From NCBI GenBank assembly GCA_905221605.1, contig CAJNDS010002375.1, positions 160,001 through 224,000 of the forward strand: DNA of 64,000 nucleotides. The letters run 5' to 3'. The DNA is from Symbiodinium natans (Eukaryota > Sar > Dinophyceae > Suessiales > Symbiodiniaceae). The notes beneath the pieces are model-generated. The model saw nothing but the letters and a program-made list of their open reading frames with translations. It did no database searches and was not told the origin of the DNA. Both the position numbers and the translations under genes were made by a program. Shown here piece after piece: positions 41,593 to 51,040 of this stretch (positions within the stretch are counted from its first letter, which is position 1; every line of letters begins with the position of its first letter).

Positions 41593-43599
41593 CAACGTGC
41601 CCGTATCTGTGCATGTGGAAATTTTATTTCGTCAACGGCAGCTACAGAATACGAAGGGCCGAGGTCCCTCAGTCGTCACTCGCTGTACGCTCCAGGTTTA
41701 GATTCAACTACATTCAGGTGTCAGGTGAGGCACGCAGCATATATGGTGTGGATCATCGCTGGCTTAGACATTTCCAAAGCTTTTCTGACGGCGCCGATGA
41801 ATAGGGCGCAAAGAGAAGGGCGTCTGGTGGTGGTGCAGCCCCCAAGGGCGGCGGTGAAATTGGGTCTTTGCACAAAGGAGGAGCGGTGGATTGTGAGGAA
41901 GGCCTTGTACGGTTTGGCCGAAAGTCCTGCAGCATGGGTGGAGTGGCGAGACCAACGTCTTCAAGGTATGTCTTGGGTGTCAAAGGATGGACAAGCAATG
42001 AGCTTTCAGAGGTCCAATGCAGACCCAAGTCTGTTCCTTATTATGGCACAAGAAAAGCCGGAAGGTGCAAGCAAGTTGGTAGGGACAATGGGTCTTTACG
42101 TGGATGATTTTTTGATGGCTGGGACTATGACAGTGCTCCGGGAAGCCTTGGAACAGATCAGGAAGGAGTGGAAAACTTCTGAACCCGAGTTCTGTGGTCC
42201 AGGCTGTGGTGATGGATTCCTGAAGTTTTTGGGTGTCCAAATCTGGTATCGAAATGGCAGCTTCTTTCTCAACCAGGAGGACTTCGTGAGAGATTTGCTG
42301 AACCGACGAGGGTATCAGATCGATGAAACTGGAAAAGGGAGTAACCTGCCAATGGTGAAAGAAACTCCAGGTGAAGAAGAGGAGGTAGATATTCCTTCCT
42401 TGCGAGCGGCTCAAGGTGCCGTAGGGGAGTTCCTCTGGGTGGCAATCAAAACTCGACCTGATTTGGCGTTCTGCACGAGCCAGTTGTCTTTGTGGACATC
42501 CCGAAGGCCGCGATTTGTGGTTAAAAAGGCTGAGGAGGTTTTTCGATACCTTGCTGCAACTCCAACGTTAGGCCTGACGTTCGGAGCAATCGCAACATGC
42601 GAAAAAGAAAGGAATGAGGTGTTGCGTTATGGACGAGGCGTCAAGGTGGTGGAGTCCTACGCGGACGCCAGCTTTGCAGCAGGTGAAAATGAAAAGAGCC
42701 ACTCAGGAGCGATGGTGGTGTGGGGTGACTGTCCAGTGATGTGGGCAACACAGAGACAATCAACGGTGGCTTTAAGTACAGCTGAAGCTGAATTATATGC
42801 GTCCATAGAGGGAGCAACGATGATTCAGTCGTGCACCCCTATAATTGCCGCTTTGGTTGGAACAGGTGAAGAATGGCTGCAAAAAGTGCTGTATACAGAT
42901 TCGGTTTCAACGTGCTCGATCATTCAATATCCTGCTGGAAGCTGGAGGACAAGACACCTGAGACTTCGAGCAGCCGGTGTCAGGTCTCTTGTGGACCGTG
43001 GTTATATGGTGATAGCGCATCTTCGCGGTGAGTATATGATCGCTGACCTGTTGACCAAGTTGATGAGTGGACAGGTGTATGCAAAGCAAAAGGCACTTTG
43101 GGGTCTCCGACTGTTGGTACAAGGGACTGACTTGAAGAGGGCCTCGCTTGCAATGGCGGTCATGATGGTGGCTGCATCTCTGCAAGGGATGGCAACTGGT
43201 GGCGAAGAAGTGTCAACTGCTGGTTTCTTTTGCTCGGAAGAAGGGGTGTGCAAGGTCGCCAACACATCTACGGTGATGGTTCTGGCTCAAGGTATTGAAA
43301 TGGTTATCAACAATTCAGACCTTGTTGCGTATTTGGTGGCAGCAATTATACTCTGGGAATTGGCATGGTGCCTCTTTCGGCAGCTGTATAAATGGCTGTG
43401 GATCAAGAAAGCGGTGGTTATTCCTGCGAGTGCCACTTTGTATACAACAGTGGGTGGGAACTGTATGCACGCAAGCAGTGACTGTGATGTTCTGCGATAT
43501 TCACAGCCCAGGGCTAAGACGCTTTGTAAGCATTGCCTCAAGGACGGCTGGGTGGTGAATGCCGAGTTCCTTGGTGAGGAACGGGCCGCTGGAACGTGA
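41593..43599 (+). CDS. Retroelement reverse transcriptase, RNase H and C-terminal tail
   Basis: The family-like reading begins with RARICACGNF. LDISKAFLTAPM follows, the first catalytic aspartate region of copia reverse transcriptase. YVDD lies at 42097-42108. RNase H landmarks are ESYADASFA near 42651 and STAEAELYAS at 42772-42801. After RNase H comes an extra tail of about 150 residues with a hydrophobic segment (DLVAYLVAAIILWELAWCLF, about 43318-43377), then basic residues and a cysteine/histidine cluster (CMHASSDC ... LCKHCL). The tail is not part of the minimal copia Pol. An in-frame ATG at 41725 exists, but the domain starts further upstream. Confidence 0.88.
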   Translation, partial: QRARICACGNFISSTAATEYEGPRSLSRHSLYAPGLDSTTFRCQVRHAAYMVWIIAGLDISKAFLTAPMNRAQREGRLVVVQPPRAAVKLGLCTKEERWIVRKALYGLAESPAAWVEWRDQRLQGMSWVSKDGQAMSFQRSNADPSLFLIMAQEKPEGASKLVGTMGLYVDDFLMAGTMTVLREALEQIRKEWKTSEPEFCGPGCGDGFLKFLGVQIWYRNGSFFLNQEDFVRDLLNRRGYQIDETGKGSNLPMVKETPGEEEEVDIPSLRAAQGAVGEFLWVAIKTRPDLAFCTSQLSLWTSRRPRFVVKKAEEVFRYLAATPTLGLTFGAIATCEKERNEVLRYGRGVKVVESYADASFAAGENEKSHSGAMVVWGDCPVMWATQRQSTVALSTAEAELYASIEGATMIQSCTPIIAALVGTGEEWLQKVLYTDSVSTCSIIQYPAGSWRTRHLRLRAAGVRSLVDRGYMVIAHLRGEYMIADLLTKLMSGQVYAKQKALWGLRLLVQGTDLKRASLAMAVMMVAASLQGMATGGEEVSTAGFFCSEEGVCKVANTSTVMVLAQGIEMVINNSDLVAYLVAAIILWELAWCLFRQLYKWLWIKKAVVIPASATLYTTVGGNCMHASSDCDVLRYSQPRAKTLCKHCLKDGWVVNAEFLGEERAAGT

Positions 43600-43772
43600 A
43601 TTTTTCAAGTGCGAGGTGATAAAATCCTCAATGGTAAAGGATTCGGCCAATGAGCTGAAGGTTCGTCCTGGATGACGTAAAACCATAATGTGCATTTCAA
43701 GCAGCTGGCTGCTGCCTAAATGGCGGTTTTTGGCCAAAGAACTGCACCTCCAATGTGTCCTAGGAAATCCTA

Positions 43773-43784
43773 GGACAGGGGGAG
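43773..43784 (+). other. Polypurine tract
   Basis: GGACAGGGGGAG immediately precedes the 3' LTR, in the position used to prime plus-strand DNA. A palindromic TCCTAGGA is present twice just upstream. Confidence 0.7.
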
Positions 43785-43999
43785 TGCGGAGCTGCAACTG
43801 GTAGTGTAGAAAGGAGTTGGTGATGGGAGTTGAAGGGGTCAATGTACCCGGAAATTTTTGGCTCAAGATGACAGTGCACTTAGTGAGAAAAGGGTGCTTG
43901 GTCTTTTGGGTTTGGTTTGGTGTTGGTTGGTCCAGGGGATCAAGGGCTTCTGTTGGGGTTGACTGTTTTGTTCCCTGTCCTCCTTCGGTTGCCCCCCGT
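43785..43999 (+). repeat. 3' LTR
   Basis: It is identical to the 5' LTR except for one A/G difference just after ACCCG. TTTTGGCTCAAG is again present, at 43856-43867. CCCTAAA units resume right after it. Confidence 0.9.
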
Positions 44000-44039
44000 A
44001 CCCTAAACCCTAAACCCTAAACCCTAAACCCTAAACCTG

Positions 44040-45500
44040 GGCTCAACCTCAGCCGCAGGTCCCAAGAAATCCCTTGGGCGGCTTCAGGGATGAACTTCCC
44101 AAGCATTCCGGGTAAACCCGAAGCTAGGTCGATTTTCGCCATCTGCCGACGGCTGCCGCAGACTTACCATGTAGTCTGCTGCTTCCTGGCCTTGGGCCAC
44201 GATGTTGGTGGGCTGAAGGGTGCGATGAGGCTTGGAGTGCGGGGTGTAGGGATTTAGGGCCGGGCCAGGGTACGTAGTCGGCTTGTTGGTTTCCAAAGTA
44301 AGGCGTGTAGCATATGTCTCATAAACGCGGTGTTTGAGAACCCGGCTGTGCTCCGAGCAACCGGCCATCAATTCGTATCATCGATCACTTTTGCCTGTGA
44401 AAACACGGTTCGTGACGTGTGCCCTATTGAACCATGAGCTGGTACTCACGCCTGGAAACGACTCACCGGCAGAGGCTTCACCAGGGCCACTGCGTCCACT
44501 GATGGCATGCACTTTGCGAGATATGCTTAATAAATTAAATGATGATACGAAACATCTCTCACCACGTTTCTGCATCAACTCCTCAAGCAAACCCTCCACC
44601 CTAGTCCGTCATTGGCTCAGTCAAAGCCTCGCTCTTGGTATTTGGATACTTGCGAGGTTGCTTCTGCGGTTTAGGGTTTAGGGAGTACTAGACCCAAGAG
44701 TAACCTAGGAATAAAAAGGGTACCCTTTTTGGTCTAAAGGGGCGTATAAGGGAACCTCTACCGTGAAAAAAGGGAAGACGGGCCTACCCTGCGTCCAAAC
44801 TGACGTCAAGTTTTCAAGGCCGCCCAAGATTGCATGACCCCTTGGCCCAAAACCCCGAACAGAGACGAATCGTGGCGGGAAGCTCCCCAGCAGCTGCGCC
44901 AACTCCTCCTGAAGAAGAAATGACAGGGGACTCATTCCTCTGGCGCTTGCTTGGGAACGGAGGAATGGTATCCGGGAGTATGTAGAGACGCTCGGGGGAT
45001 TCTGTGCATGGAGATGTCAACCAAAGAAGCTTTCTTTGCTTCTGACATCCGAAAAGGGCGCGCCTTGCGCCCACACCTCAAGACTAAGCCCTTTACGGCT
45101 CAATTTAAGACGCTCTTGTCGCATGCCGTTTCGATCCTGGCCCGCCCCATGCTGCCACCGCTCCCGCACGGCCGTGGCACTGAGGTCCTCGGACACTCAT
45201 GGAAACTCAGCCAAGAGAGCCAAGCCCAAAAGAGGAAGCACCCAACGAGATGGCGTTGCCGTCGAATCCGCTCAGCTTTGCACAACCAGCCCAGCAAGCA
45301 AATGCTGACCCACAACAACTCAAGCCCTAACTTCCTCCAGAAAGAACCCTCTCGAACCGTGAGCTACAGTGTGTCTGAGCTCTCACAAACAGGCTTGCAA
45401 ACCACCATGCGTCCGCCGAAAACTCAGGTGGCGCTGTCACTTCGACCACGGGGAAGGGCAGATCTTCACAGCCCGGTCCCAGGGCCGTCCTCATCCAACT
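44040..45500. other. Unresolved stretch with one Family D copy
   Basis: Open frames at 44951-45502 (plus) are not recognised. A short TTTAGGG stretch lies at 44670. No gene can be supported. Confidence 0.3.
44687..44797. mobile_element. Family D dispersed element, copy 2
   Basis: CTAGACCCAAGAGTAACCTA, then AAAAAGGGTACCCTTTTTGG (a perfect internal palindrome with flanks), AAAGGGGCGTATAAGGGAAC and finally GGGCCTACCCTGCGTCC. Confidence 0.55.
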
Positions 45501-45655
45501 AAACCCCCTAAACCCCCTAAACCCCCTAAAGCCCCCTAAACCCCCTAAACCCCTAAACCCCTAAACCCCCTAAACCCCTAAACCCCCTAAACCCCCTAAA
45601 CCCCCTAAACCCCTAAAAACCCCTAAAAACCCCCTAAACTCCTAAATCCTAAACC
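45500..45655. repeat. C-rich telomere-like variant array, CCCCCTAAA
   Basis: About 16 units of CCCCCTAAA, CCCCTAAA and CCCCTAAAAA. The same C-enriched variant recurs at 60958-61040. Confidence 0.85.
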
Positions 45656-45764
45656 CTTCTTGGCTTTAGGGACTTTAGGCGGCTCTAGGGCTCGGGCTGG
45701 GGGACTTTTGCATGCGGCCTTGGGGCTCCGTCCTCTACAAGGAGGGCCCCCCCTAGTTAGAAGT

Positions 45765-45873
45765 AGAGTTATAGGAACCCTAAATTGGGTTATAAGGATC
45801 CTAAATTAGGTAATATAAGTAGAGTTACTGGTACCTTAAATTGGGTTATAAGGATCCTAAATTAGGTAATAAG
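45765..45873. repeat. Two tandem copies of a 56-bp unit
   Basis: AGAGTTATAGGAACCCTAAATTGGGTTATAAGGATCCTAAATTAGG-type unit (shown only in part by its key motifs GGGTTATAAGG and ATCCTAAATTAGGTAAT) occurs twice in tandem. Confidence 0.75.
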
Positions 45874-47170
45874 TCCCTTCACTGCAGTTAGTATAGTAAG
45901 GGGGCCCCTCCTTGTGCTGCAGCCGAGTGTCCACTGTGATGGTCGGTTGTGCACTACGCACATCCTCCAGCACTCGGGTGGCTGAGGGGGGGCTTGACCG
46001 ACAGCGTCTTGCAGCACGTCAGAAACTACCAACCCTAAACCCTGATGTTGGACTCGCTTTAGTGTGCAGGGCCCCCCCCCCCCCCCGCCCCAAACAATTG
46101 TGGGGTTCTCGGGGATCCTGAATAATGTGGGCTGGGGTCTGGGACGGGGGCTGGCGGTAGGGCGGCTGGGGGTCGAGGGTCGAGGGGAAGCCTTGAAGCT
46201 TGAGGGTCTAAGCTTTCCAGGCTTTGTAGCTCCCTGGCCAGGGGGGCAGCTCGTGGGTTACTCCCTTGGAAAATTGTGTTTGGGGGGCTGTTTCGTAATG
46301 AACTTTTAAAAGGAATTTACAAAAAGCTGGACACCAACAAATTTCGGAGTTTCTTGTGCATCTTTCTTTGTTTTTGGCTCCCCGCCCCCCCGCCTTTCAT
46401 CCCCGGCCCGGCAACATCGCATAATTGAGGACCACCCTCATCAAAGGGGCGGGTCCCCTATAAGATTTCCAGAAAACGCATAACAGTGCCCCCACTCACT
46501 AAAACGGGTGCAACATTAAACCCAAAACCCTAAACCCTACTCCATTCAGGCTACTCGTTCTACATCCTGCACCCTCAAATACTACTTGAGCCCGGCTGCT
46601 TAGAAGCCATTTCCTGTGCCCATAGAACCCGCCCACAAGGTCTGGGAGTCTGGGAGTCTGTTTAAGGTTTAGGGTTTAGGGTTTAGGGAAGAGCTTGGAG
46701 AGTTTTGCATCAAGCTCAATTGGCGCAGGTCATGCGGCCAACTAGACTCACCCCAACACGCATCTAATATGCAAACAACACCGTACATCTATGTGGTACA
46801 TAATATTTGTAGAATGCATAATGTCTACTGTATGCTTCTATGTACATATATGTATATATATATATATGTACATATATATATATACATATGTATATATATG
46901 TATACATCTGTATATATATATGTATCTATGGGATTACCTCTGCCTTATGAATCCCAAACCCAAGAAGGCCCAAAATCAAAACCCCGATTGAAGTCTCGGA
47001 CCCTCGAGCTACAGTTGATGCGGCCAGCGAGCCGGAAGGGGCCCACCTGTGTTTGGGGGATTCGAGCCCTTTAGGGTTTTAGTCCAGTCGTTTAGGGCTT
47101 AGAGTTTTGGGGATGAAGTCATCATGCATGCAGGGTTTACGACTTTGGGGCTTCTGGGTTGACAGTTGAG
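45874..47170. other. Gene-poor stretch with TATA microsatellite
   Basis: C homopolymer at 46071-46086, telomere-like units near 46520 and 46660-46690, and a TATA/CATA tract at 46835-46930. No gene is recognised. Confidence 0.45.
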
Positions 47171-47174
47171 GGAT

Positions 47175-47385
47175 TTACAGCTGGTTGCTTTCGCAAGGCG
47201 AAAGCCACAATTCCTCAACCGGAGCAGCCGTATACGCTTTGATTTTCGACATCAGGAGTCCGAAGGGTAGAAGGGCGAGTTCGAGCGCCTGTATATCCCA
47301 GCGCTTGTCGTCCCACCGTGCCTGCAGATAATCTTTGCGCCCCAAACCCTCGAGCCCCGCCTGCTTGAGGGCATCTTCCTTGGGC
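47175..47385 (-). CDS. Exon-like fragment, unknown function
   Basis: The minus strand gives DALKQAGLEGLGRKDYLQAR followed by WDDKRWDIQALELALLPFGL and LMSKIKAYTAAPVEELWL. The composition is protein-like and no telomere-like units interrupt it. The family is not recognised and borders are not defined. The frame at 47480-47725 on the same strand could belong to the same gene. Confidence 0.28.
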
Positions 47386-47729
47386 GCATGCTGCCTGCGC
47401 GCTGAATCACTGATAAGAATTTCCGGATGTCGAATGTCACTGCTATGTCTTGTACCCGACATGAATCAACTTTTGTCTTCGTGCCCTCCCCCGATGGTTC
47501 CCCACGTACATTTTTACGACATGTTCCAATTGGCCCTGGGCTCGTCGCTGCAAACGCCGCTAGCACGATAAGAAGCCCCCAGTGCAACTCAGCTCCTGAC
47601 CCGCTTAGAAGTTTGTCTTTCAGGTGGGGAAAGGCATCATCCCCGATCACCCAAATGATCTCGACCGAGGACGCCCAGTCAGCGCGACCTCCTGCAGCCA
47701 CTGCATGCACATGCCAACTGCTCAAACGA

Positions 47730-48865
47730 GAGTAGGGTTTAGGATTTAGGGTTCAGGGTTTAGGGTTGGGAAATGAATAGATGCGGTTTGCCCAACAATC
47801 ATGCGCAGGCAGTTCAGACGTAACTGTCAGCCGTGTACAACGAATCTTGAAAATTTGTCCTGGACCCGAAACCCTAAGCAGCCGCTTGAAACCTTCCAAA
47901 ACCCTCGCTCGGAGGGAACGGAATGCAATAATAGGCCTCGGCTGTCCAAACCACCCAACTCAATGCTGAAGGCATCTAGGGCTTGGGGACTATGTTCATG
48001 AACCGGCTAAGCAAGGCGCGAACCACACTTGCACAGAGGTTGAGGATACTCAGCTAGACCAACCAACAACATTCTGCAGAACACTGCTTGCACGGCCTTT
48101 GCATACCGGTATAGGCCGCTTTTGGTAATTTCTCGAAATTATGGTCCCCTCAGGAGCCACCTTGTAAGAAGGACTCCAAAAGGTGCCACCTTGTCACAAG
48201 GCCTCCAAAAGAGACCATATTTCAGAGAAGTGACCTTTTGAGGAATCCATAGGGGAAGCATCGCAAGCACCCGAATGCCCTAAGGGCCTCCCAGCCGCGC
48301 AAGTGAAGCCTGTAAGTTGGCACCTGGTCTGCAACGAAACCCTGGTTACTTGCTTGGGGTTTAGGGCTTGGGGCTTGGGGCTAAGGGTTTAGGGTTGAGC
48401 CAGCGGCCTAACGGAAGGGCCCACAACAACGGAGATGCTCGTTACGGTGGGACCCAAGTGTTGTTCTTGGCCACCGGCTTTGGGATGGGACCGCTATCTG
48501 CCAGAAAGAACATGGCTGCTATGTGATATAGGGGCCTTAAGTAAGTGTAGAATAGGGTATTGGAGGCGGGGGGGGGGGGGTAATTATGGTTTTAATTTTG
48601 TTGGACCATAAGGGAATACTGGTGGCAACCATTCTGACCCCTATGGTAGGTTTCCACAGGCAAGTGGTACGGAAAGCAACAGATCTATCTCCGAAATGGT
48701 CCCTTCAGCCAGTGCTTTCGGTGTAAGGCGTCAGGCAAGATGGGATCCGGATGGACGAAAAAAGACGTTTTGCCTTCATGAACCATATGGCCCCGGGCAC
48801 ACAAACATGTGCTTGCCTTTAAAACCGGAGCCTCCAGAACTTATGTCTGCTAAGTCCCACCCCTC
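47730..48865. other. Gene-poor stretch
   Basis: TTTAGGG units lie at 47733-47768 and 48358-48395, and a G homopolymer at 48569-48581. Apart from the 48120 element, nothing is recognised. Confidence 0.4.
48120..48243. mobile_element. Miniature inverted-repeat element with internal tandem repeat
   Basis: TTTTGGTAATTTCTCGAAAT..ATGGTCC at the left is inverted relative to GAGACCATATTTCAGAGAAG..CCTTTTGAGG at the right. The interior has a 30-bp unit (GCCACCTTGT..AAGG.CTCCAAAAG) twice in tandem. It is the only copy in the window. Confidence 0.45.
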
Positions 48866-48985
48866 AGTCAAGCCAACTTCTGCCCCAAGGGCGGAAGGAC
48901 CGCAGGTCCACGAAGTTGTTCCCGCCCCCGCGCAGGATGCCATGGGGGTCGGGCATGACCCAGTCCTTCGGAAAATGGGGCTTAA
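48866..48985 (-). CDS. Exon-like fragment, unknown function
   Basis: The minus strand encodes PKDWVMPDPHGILRGGGNNF followed by VDLRSFRPWGRSWLD and a stop. The Gly/Asn/Pro-rich composition looks like a folded protein segment, but I do not recognise it. The overlapping plus-strand frame (48696-49268) is longer but less protein-like. Confidence 0.22.
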
Positions 48986-49261
48986 CCGCGCTACCAGCAG
49001 AGGAGTCTTCTGGTCTTGTGACCCAGCCCTGAGCTACCCCAAAAACTGGCACGAACTCGTAACACTCACAACCTCCATAAACGCTTCAAAGCCCCCCAAG
49101 AAATGGCGACATGCCCCAAAAAAACCCTTGGACCTACAAGCACGGGTTGCGTCGAGTCACTGGGGTGCTTGGCGTATAGCCTCAATCCCCTTGCATCAGG
49201 TCTCCTCAGCACTGCCTGCCTCACCCTTATGCCCTCTCTCTTTTGCCCGAATCCCCAAGCA

Positions 49262-49505
49262 GCCCTAAACCCTAAACCCTAAACCCCAAACCCTAACCCT
49301 AAACCCTAAACCCCAAACCCCAGGCCCTACCTCAATCCCTGGGATCCTCCTGAGCCACGATCAGCTCCAGAAGCCGCAGGCGCACGGCGCCCGAGGCGAA
49401 GACTGAGGAGCCCTGTTTGTCCAGGTTCCTGCTTGGGATATTTTCGGGTTTAGGGTTTAGGGTTTAGGGTTTAGGGTGTAGGGTTTAGGGTTTAGGGCTT
49501 CAGGG
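49262..49505. repeat. Telomere-like arrays in opposite orientation, 120 bp apart
   Basis: CCCTAAA units at 49262-49320 and TTTAGGG units at 49446-49505 with a unique spacer. Confidence 0.75.
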
Positions 49506-50087
49506 TACGGCTGAGCCTTGTGATAAGAATGTGTTGATAAACAAGAAATGATACTCTGGTCGGCCCACAAAAATTCATTTGAGACCCTCGCCCAGAAAAA
49601 GTCCTGTGTGGTTGTTCGCTTAAGGGCCGAAGGTTTTGTGGAAGCCCCGAAAAAGACATAAGGCAACCCCATCTAGGAAACCCAGATGTCGGCCCTACCC
49701 AGATACAGCCGTCATGAGCCGTAACAGGTTAAAGGCTAGAAGCAACCTCAGAACGGCCCTAGCTGGGCCTGATTGGGCGGAAACCCCTGTCCCTATATGT
49801 CCCCATCTGGCCCCAAGCTCCCTATCTGGGCCAGCTACAGCTGGAAACCCCTATTTCGACCCGATCTCGGCCAGATACCATCCCATGAACCTTCCCAAGG
49901 TGGGGATTGCTGGATTGGGGAGCCGAACTCTGAACCAAGGAGTCCGAATAACACTACCCCTAAACCCGAAAAGCTTATGACTCCTATCCCTTTTGAATCC
50001 GGGCTGTCTGAGGCCTATCTCTAAACCCGAAACGCCTATGACTTCCGATCCCTAAACTCTAAACCCCTCTCACAGCTTTCGCCAGGC

Positions 50088-50200
50088 CCTAGACCCAGGA
50101 GTAACCTAGGAATCAAAAAGGGTGCCCTTTTTGGTTTAAAGGGGTTGATCAGAGAACCCAAGCCGAAAAGGAAGTAAGGGCCTACTCTAGGTCCTATAGG
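50088..50200. mobile_element. Family D dispersed element, copy 3
   Basis: CTAGACCCAGGAGTAACCTA at the left and GGGCCTACTCTAGGTCCTAT at the right. The right end in reverse complement (ATAGGACCTAGAGTAGG) matches the left end imperfectly, so this copy shows the inverted ends best. Confidence 0.6.
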
Positions 50201-50301
50201 CCCATGCTGACAATCGAGCGTCTTGTAGCCCAAGCTCTTGGGCAGCTGTGGCTTGGCGTAGGCACCTGCCATCACGTGGGGTGTAGGGTTTTGGGTTGAG
50301 A

Positions 50302-50390
50302 TCTTCCCCCGTGGACTAACAGCTATGTAACAGGGATTATAATAGGGGGTACCAGAATCCCTATTGAGGACTGTTAGTATCAGGGGGAAC
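50302..50390. mobile_element. Family B miniature element, copy 3
   Basis: TCTTCCCCCGTGGACTAACAG at the left (first bases) and CTGTTAGTATCAGGGGGAAC at the right are inverted. The core is GGGATTATAATAGGGGGTAC. Confidence 0.6.
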
Positions 50391-50519
50391 AGCTCAGAGT
50401 GTAGGGTTTTCAACAATTCCTCCCTTGTGTGGCGCCGATCGACCTTCAGCCCCCCCTGGCTTTTCGGGGGCAAAACTCATGGCAGGGGCATCCCCAGCAG
50501 TGCAGGTGACAGAAACTAA

Positions 50520-50648
50520 CGAGCATATGGGGGGGGGGGGGGGGTTCCGAAGATAAGGGTACCCTGTTGGAGTTCCTACAATAAGGATTGTACTACTTTG
50601 GGACACATTCAGGGTACCGTGGAACCCCTCTATTTCTGGAAATACCCA
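50520..50648. mobile_element. Family C miniature element, copy 5
   Basis: A G-run with GGTTCCGAAGATAAGGGTAC at the left; CTGTTGGAGTTCCTACAATA, AGGATTGTACTACTTTGGG and CCTCTATTTCTGGAAATACC follow. Confidence 0.45.
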
Positions 50649-50787
50649 TGTTGCAACTGAAGGCAAACAAGGTGCAGGCGCCTGACACTTTGATACCCTG
50701 CTTCTGCAGCTCGTGCCGCGCAGCTCGCCTGCTGGGCAGCAGCTCATGAAAGAGGACTGTAGGACCCACAGGATAGCTGCCAAACTT

Positions 50788-50887
50788 GGGATTTCCCCCC
50801 TTATACTAACAGTCCCGAATCGGGATTATAGTACCCCCCCCACTATAACCCCCATTCAGGACTGTTAGCAGCACAAGGGGAAACATC
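50788..50887. mobile_element. Family B miniature element, copy 4
   Basis: GGGATTTCCCCCCTTATACT at the left and GCACAAGGGGAAACATC at the right. The core repeats AACAGTCC ... GGACTGTTAG and GGGATTATAGTACCCCC. Confidence 0.6.
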
Positions 50888-51040
50888 AACTGCTATGAAA
50901 AGGTGCTCCAATGAAAACAACCAGCACTTCACAACAAGGAGTCGACAATCCACAATGAAAAAAAGGCACCGTGCCCAAAAGGAGCATCGACCTGACTTAA
51001 GGCTGCAAACAAGGAGAGGGGACCAGGGTTTAGTCCTTTA

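Larger units (their letters stand above)
34099..43999 (+). mobile_element. Ty1/copia-type LTR retrotransposon, nearly complete
   Basis: The 9.9-kb element has 215-bp LTRs (34099-34313 and 43785-43999) that differ at one base. A possible primer-binding site lies directly after the 5' LTR and a polypurine tract directly before the 3' LTR. It is flanked by ACCCTA on both sides. The domain order is Gag, zinc fingers, two aspartic-protease-like segments, methyltransferase-like, integrase (DD35E), 2OG-oxygenase-like, reverse transcriptase and RNase H. Integrase before reverse transcriptase defines the copia order. The coding region needs three frame changes, so it is either slightly damaged or uses frameshifting. 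LTR identity implies a recent insertion. Confidence 0.9.
49506..51040. other. Stretch dense in small elements, no gene recognised
   Basis: It holds Family D (50088-50200), Family B (50302-50390 and 50788-50887) and Family C (50520-50648) copies within 800 bp. Weak direct repeats of CCCTATCTGGGCC-type sequence lie at 49690-49880. TTTAGGG units follow at 51030-51065. Confidence 0.5.
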
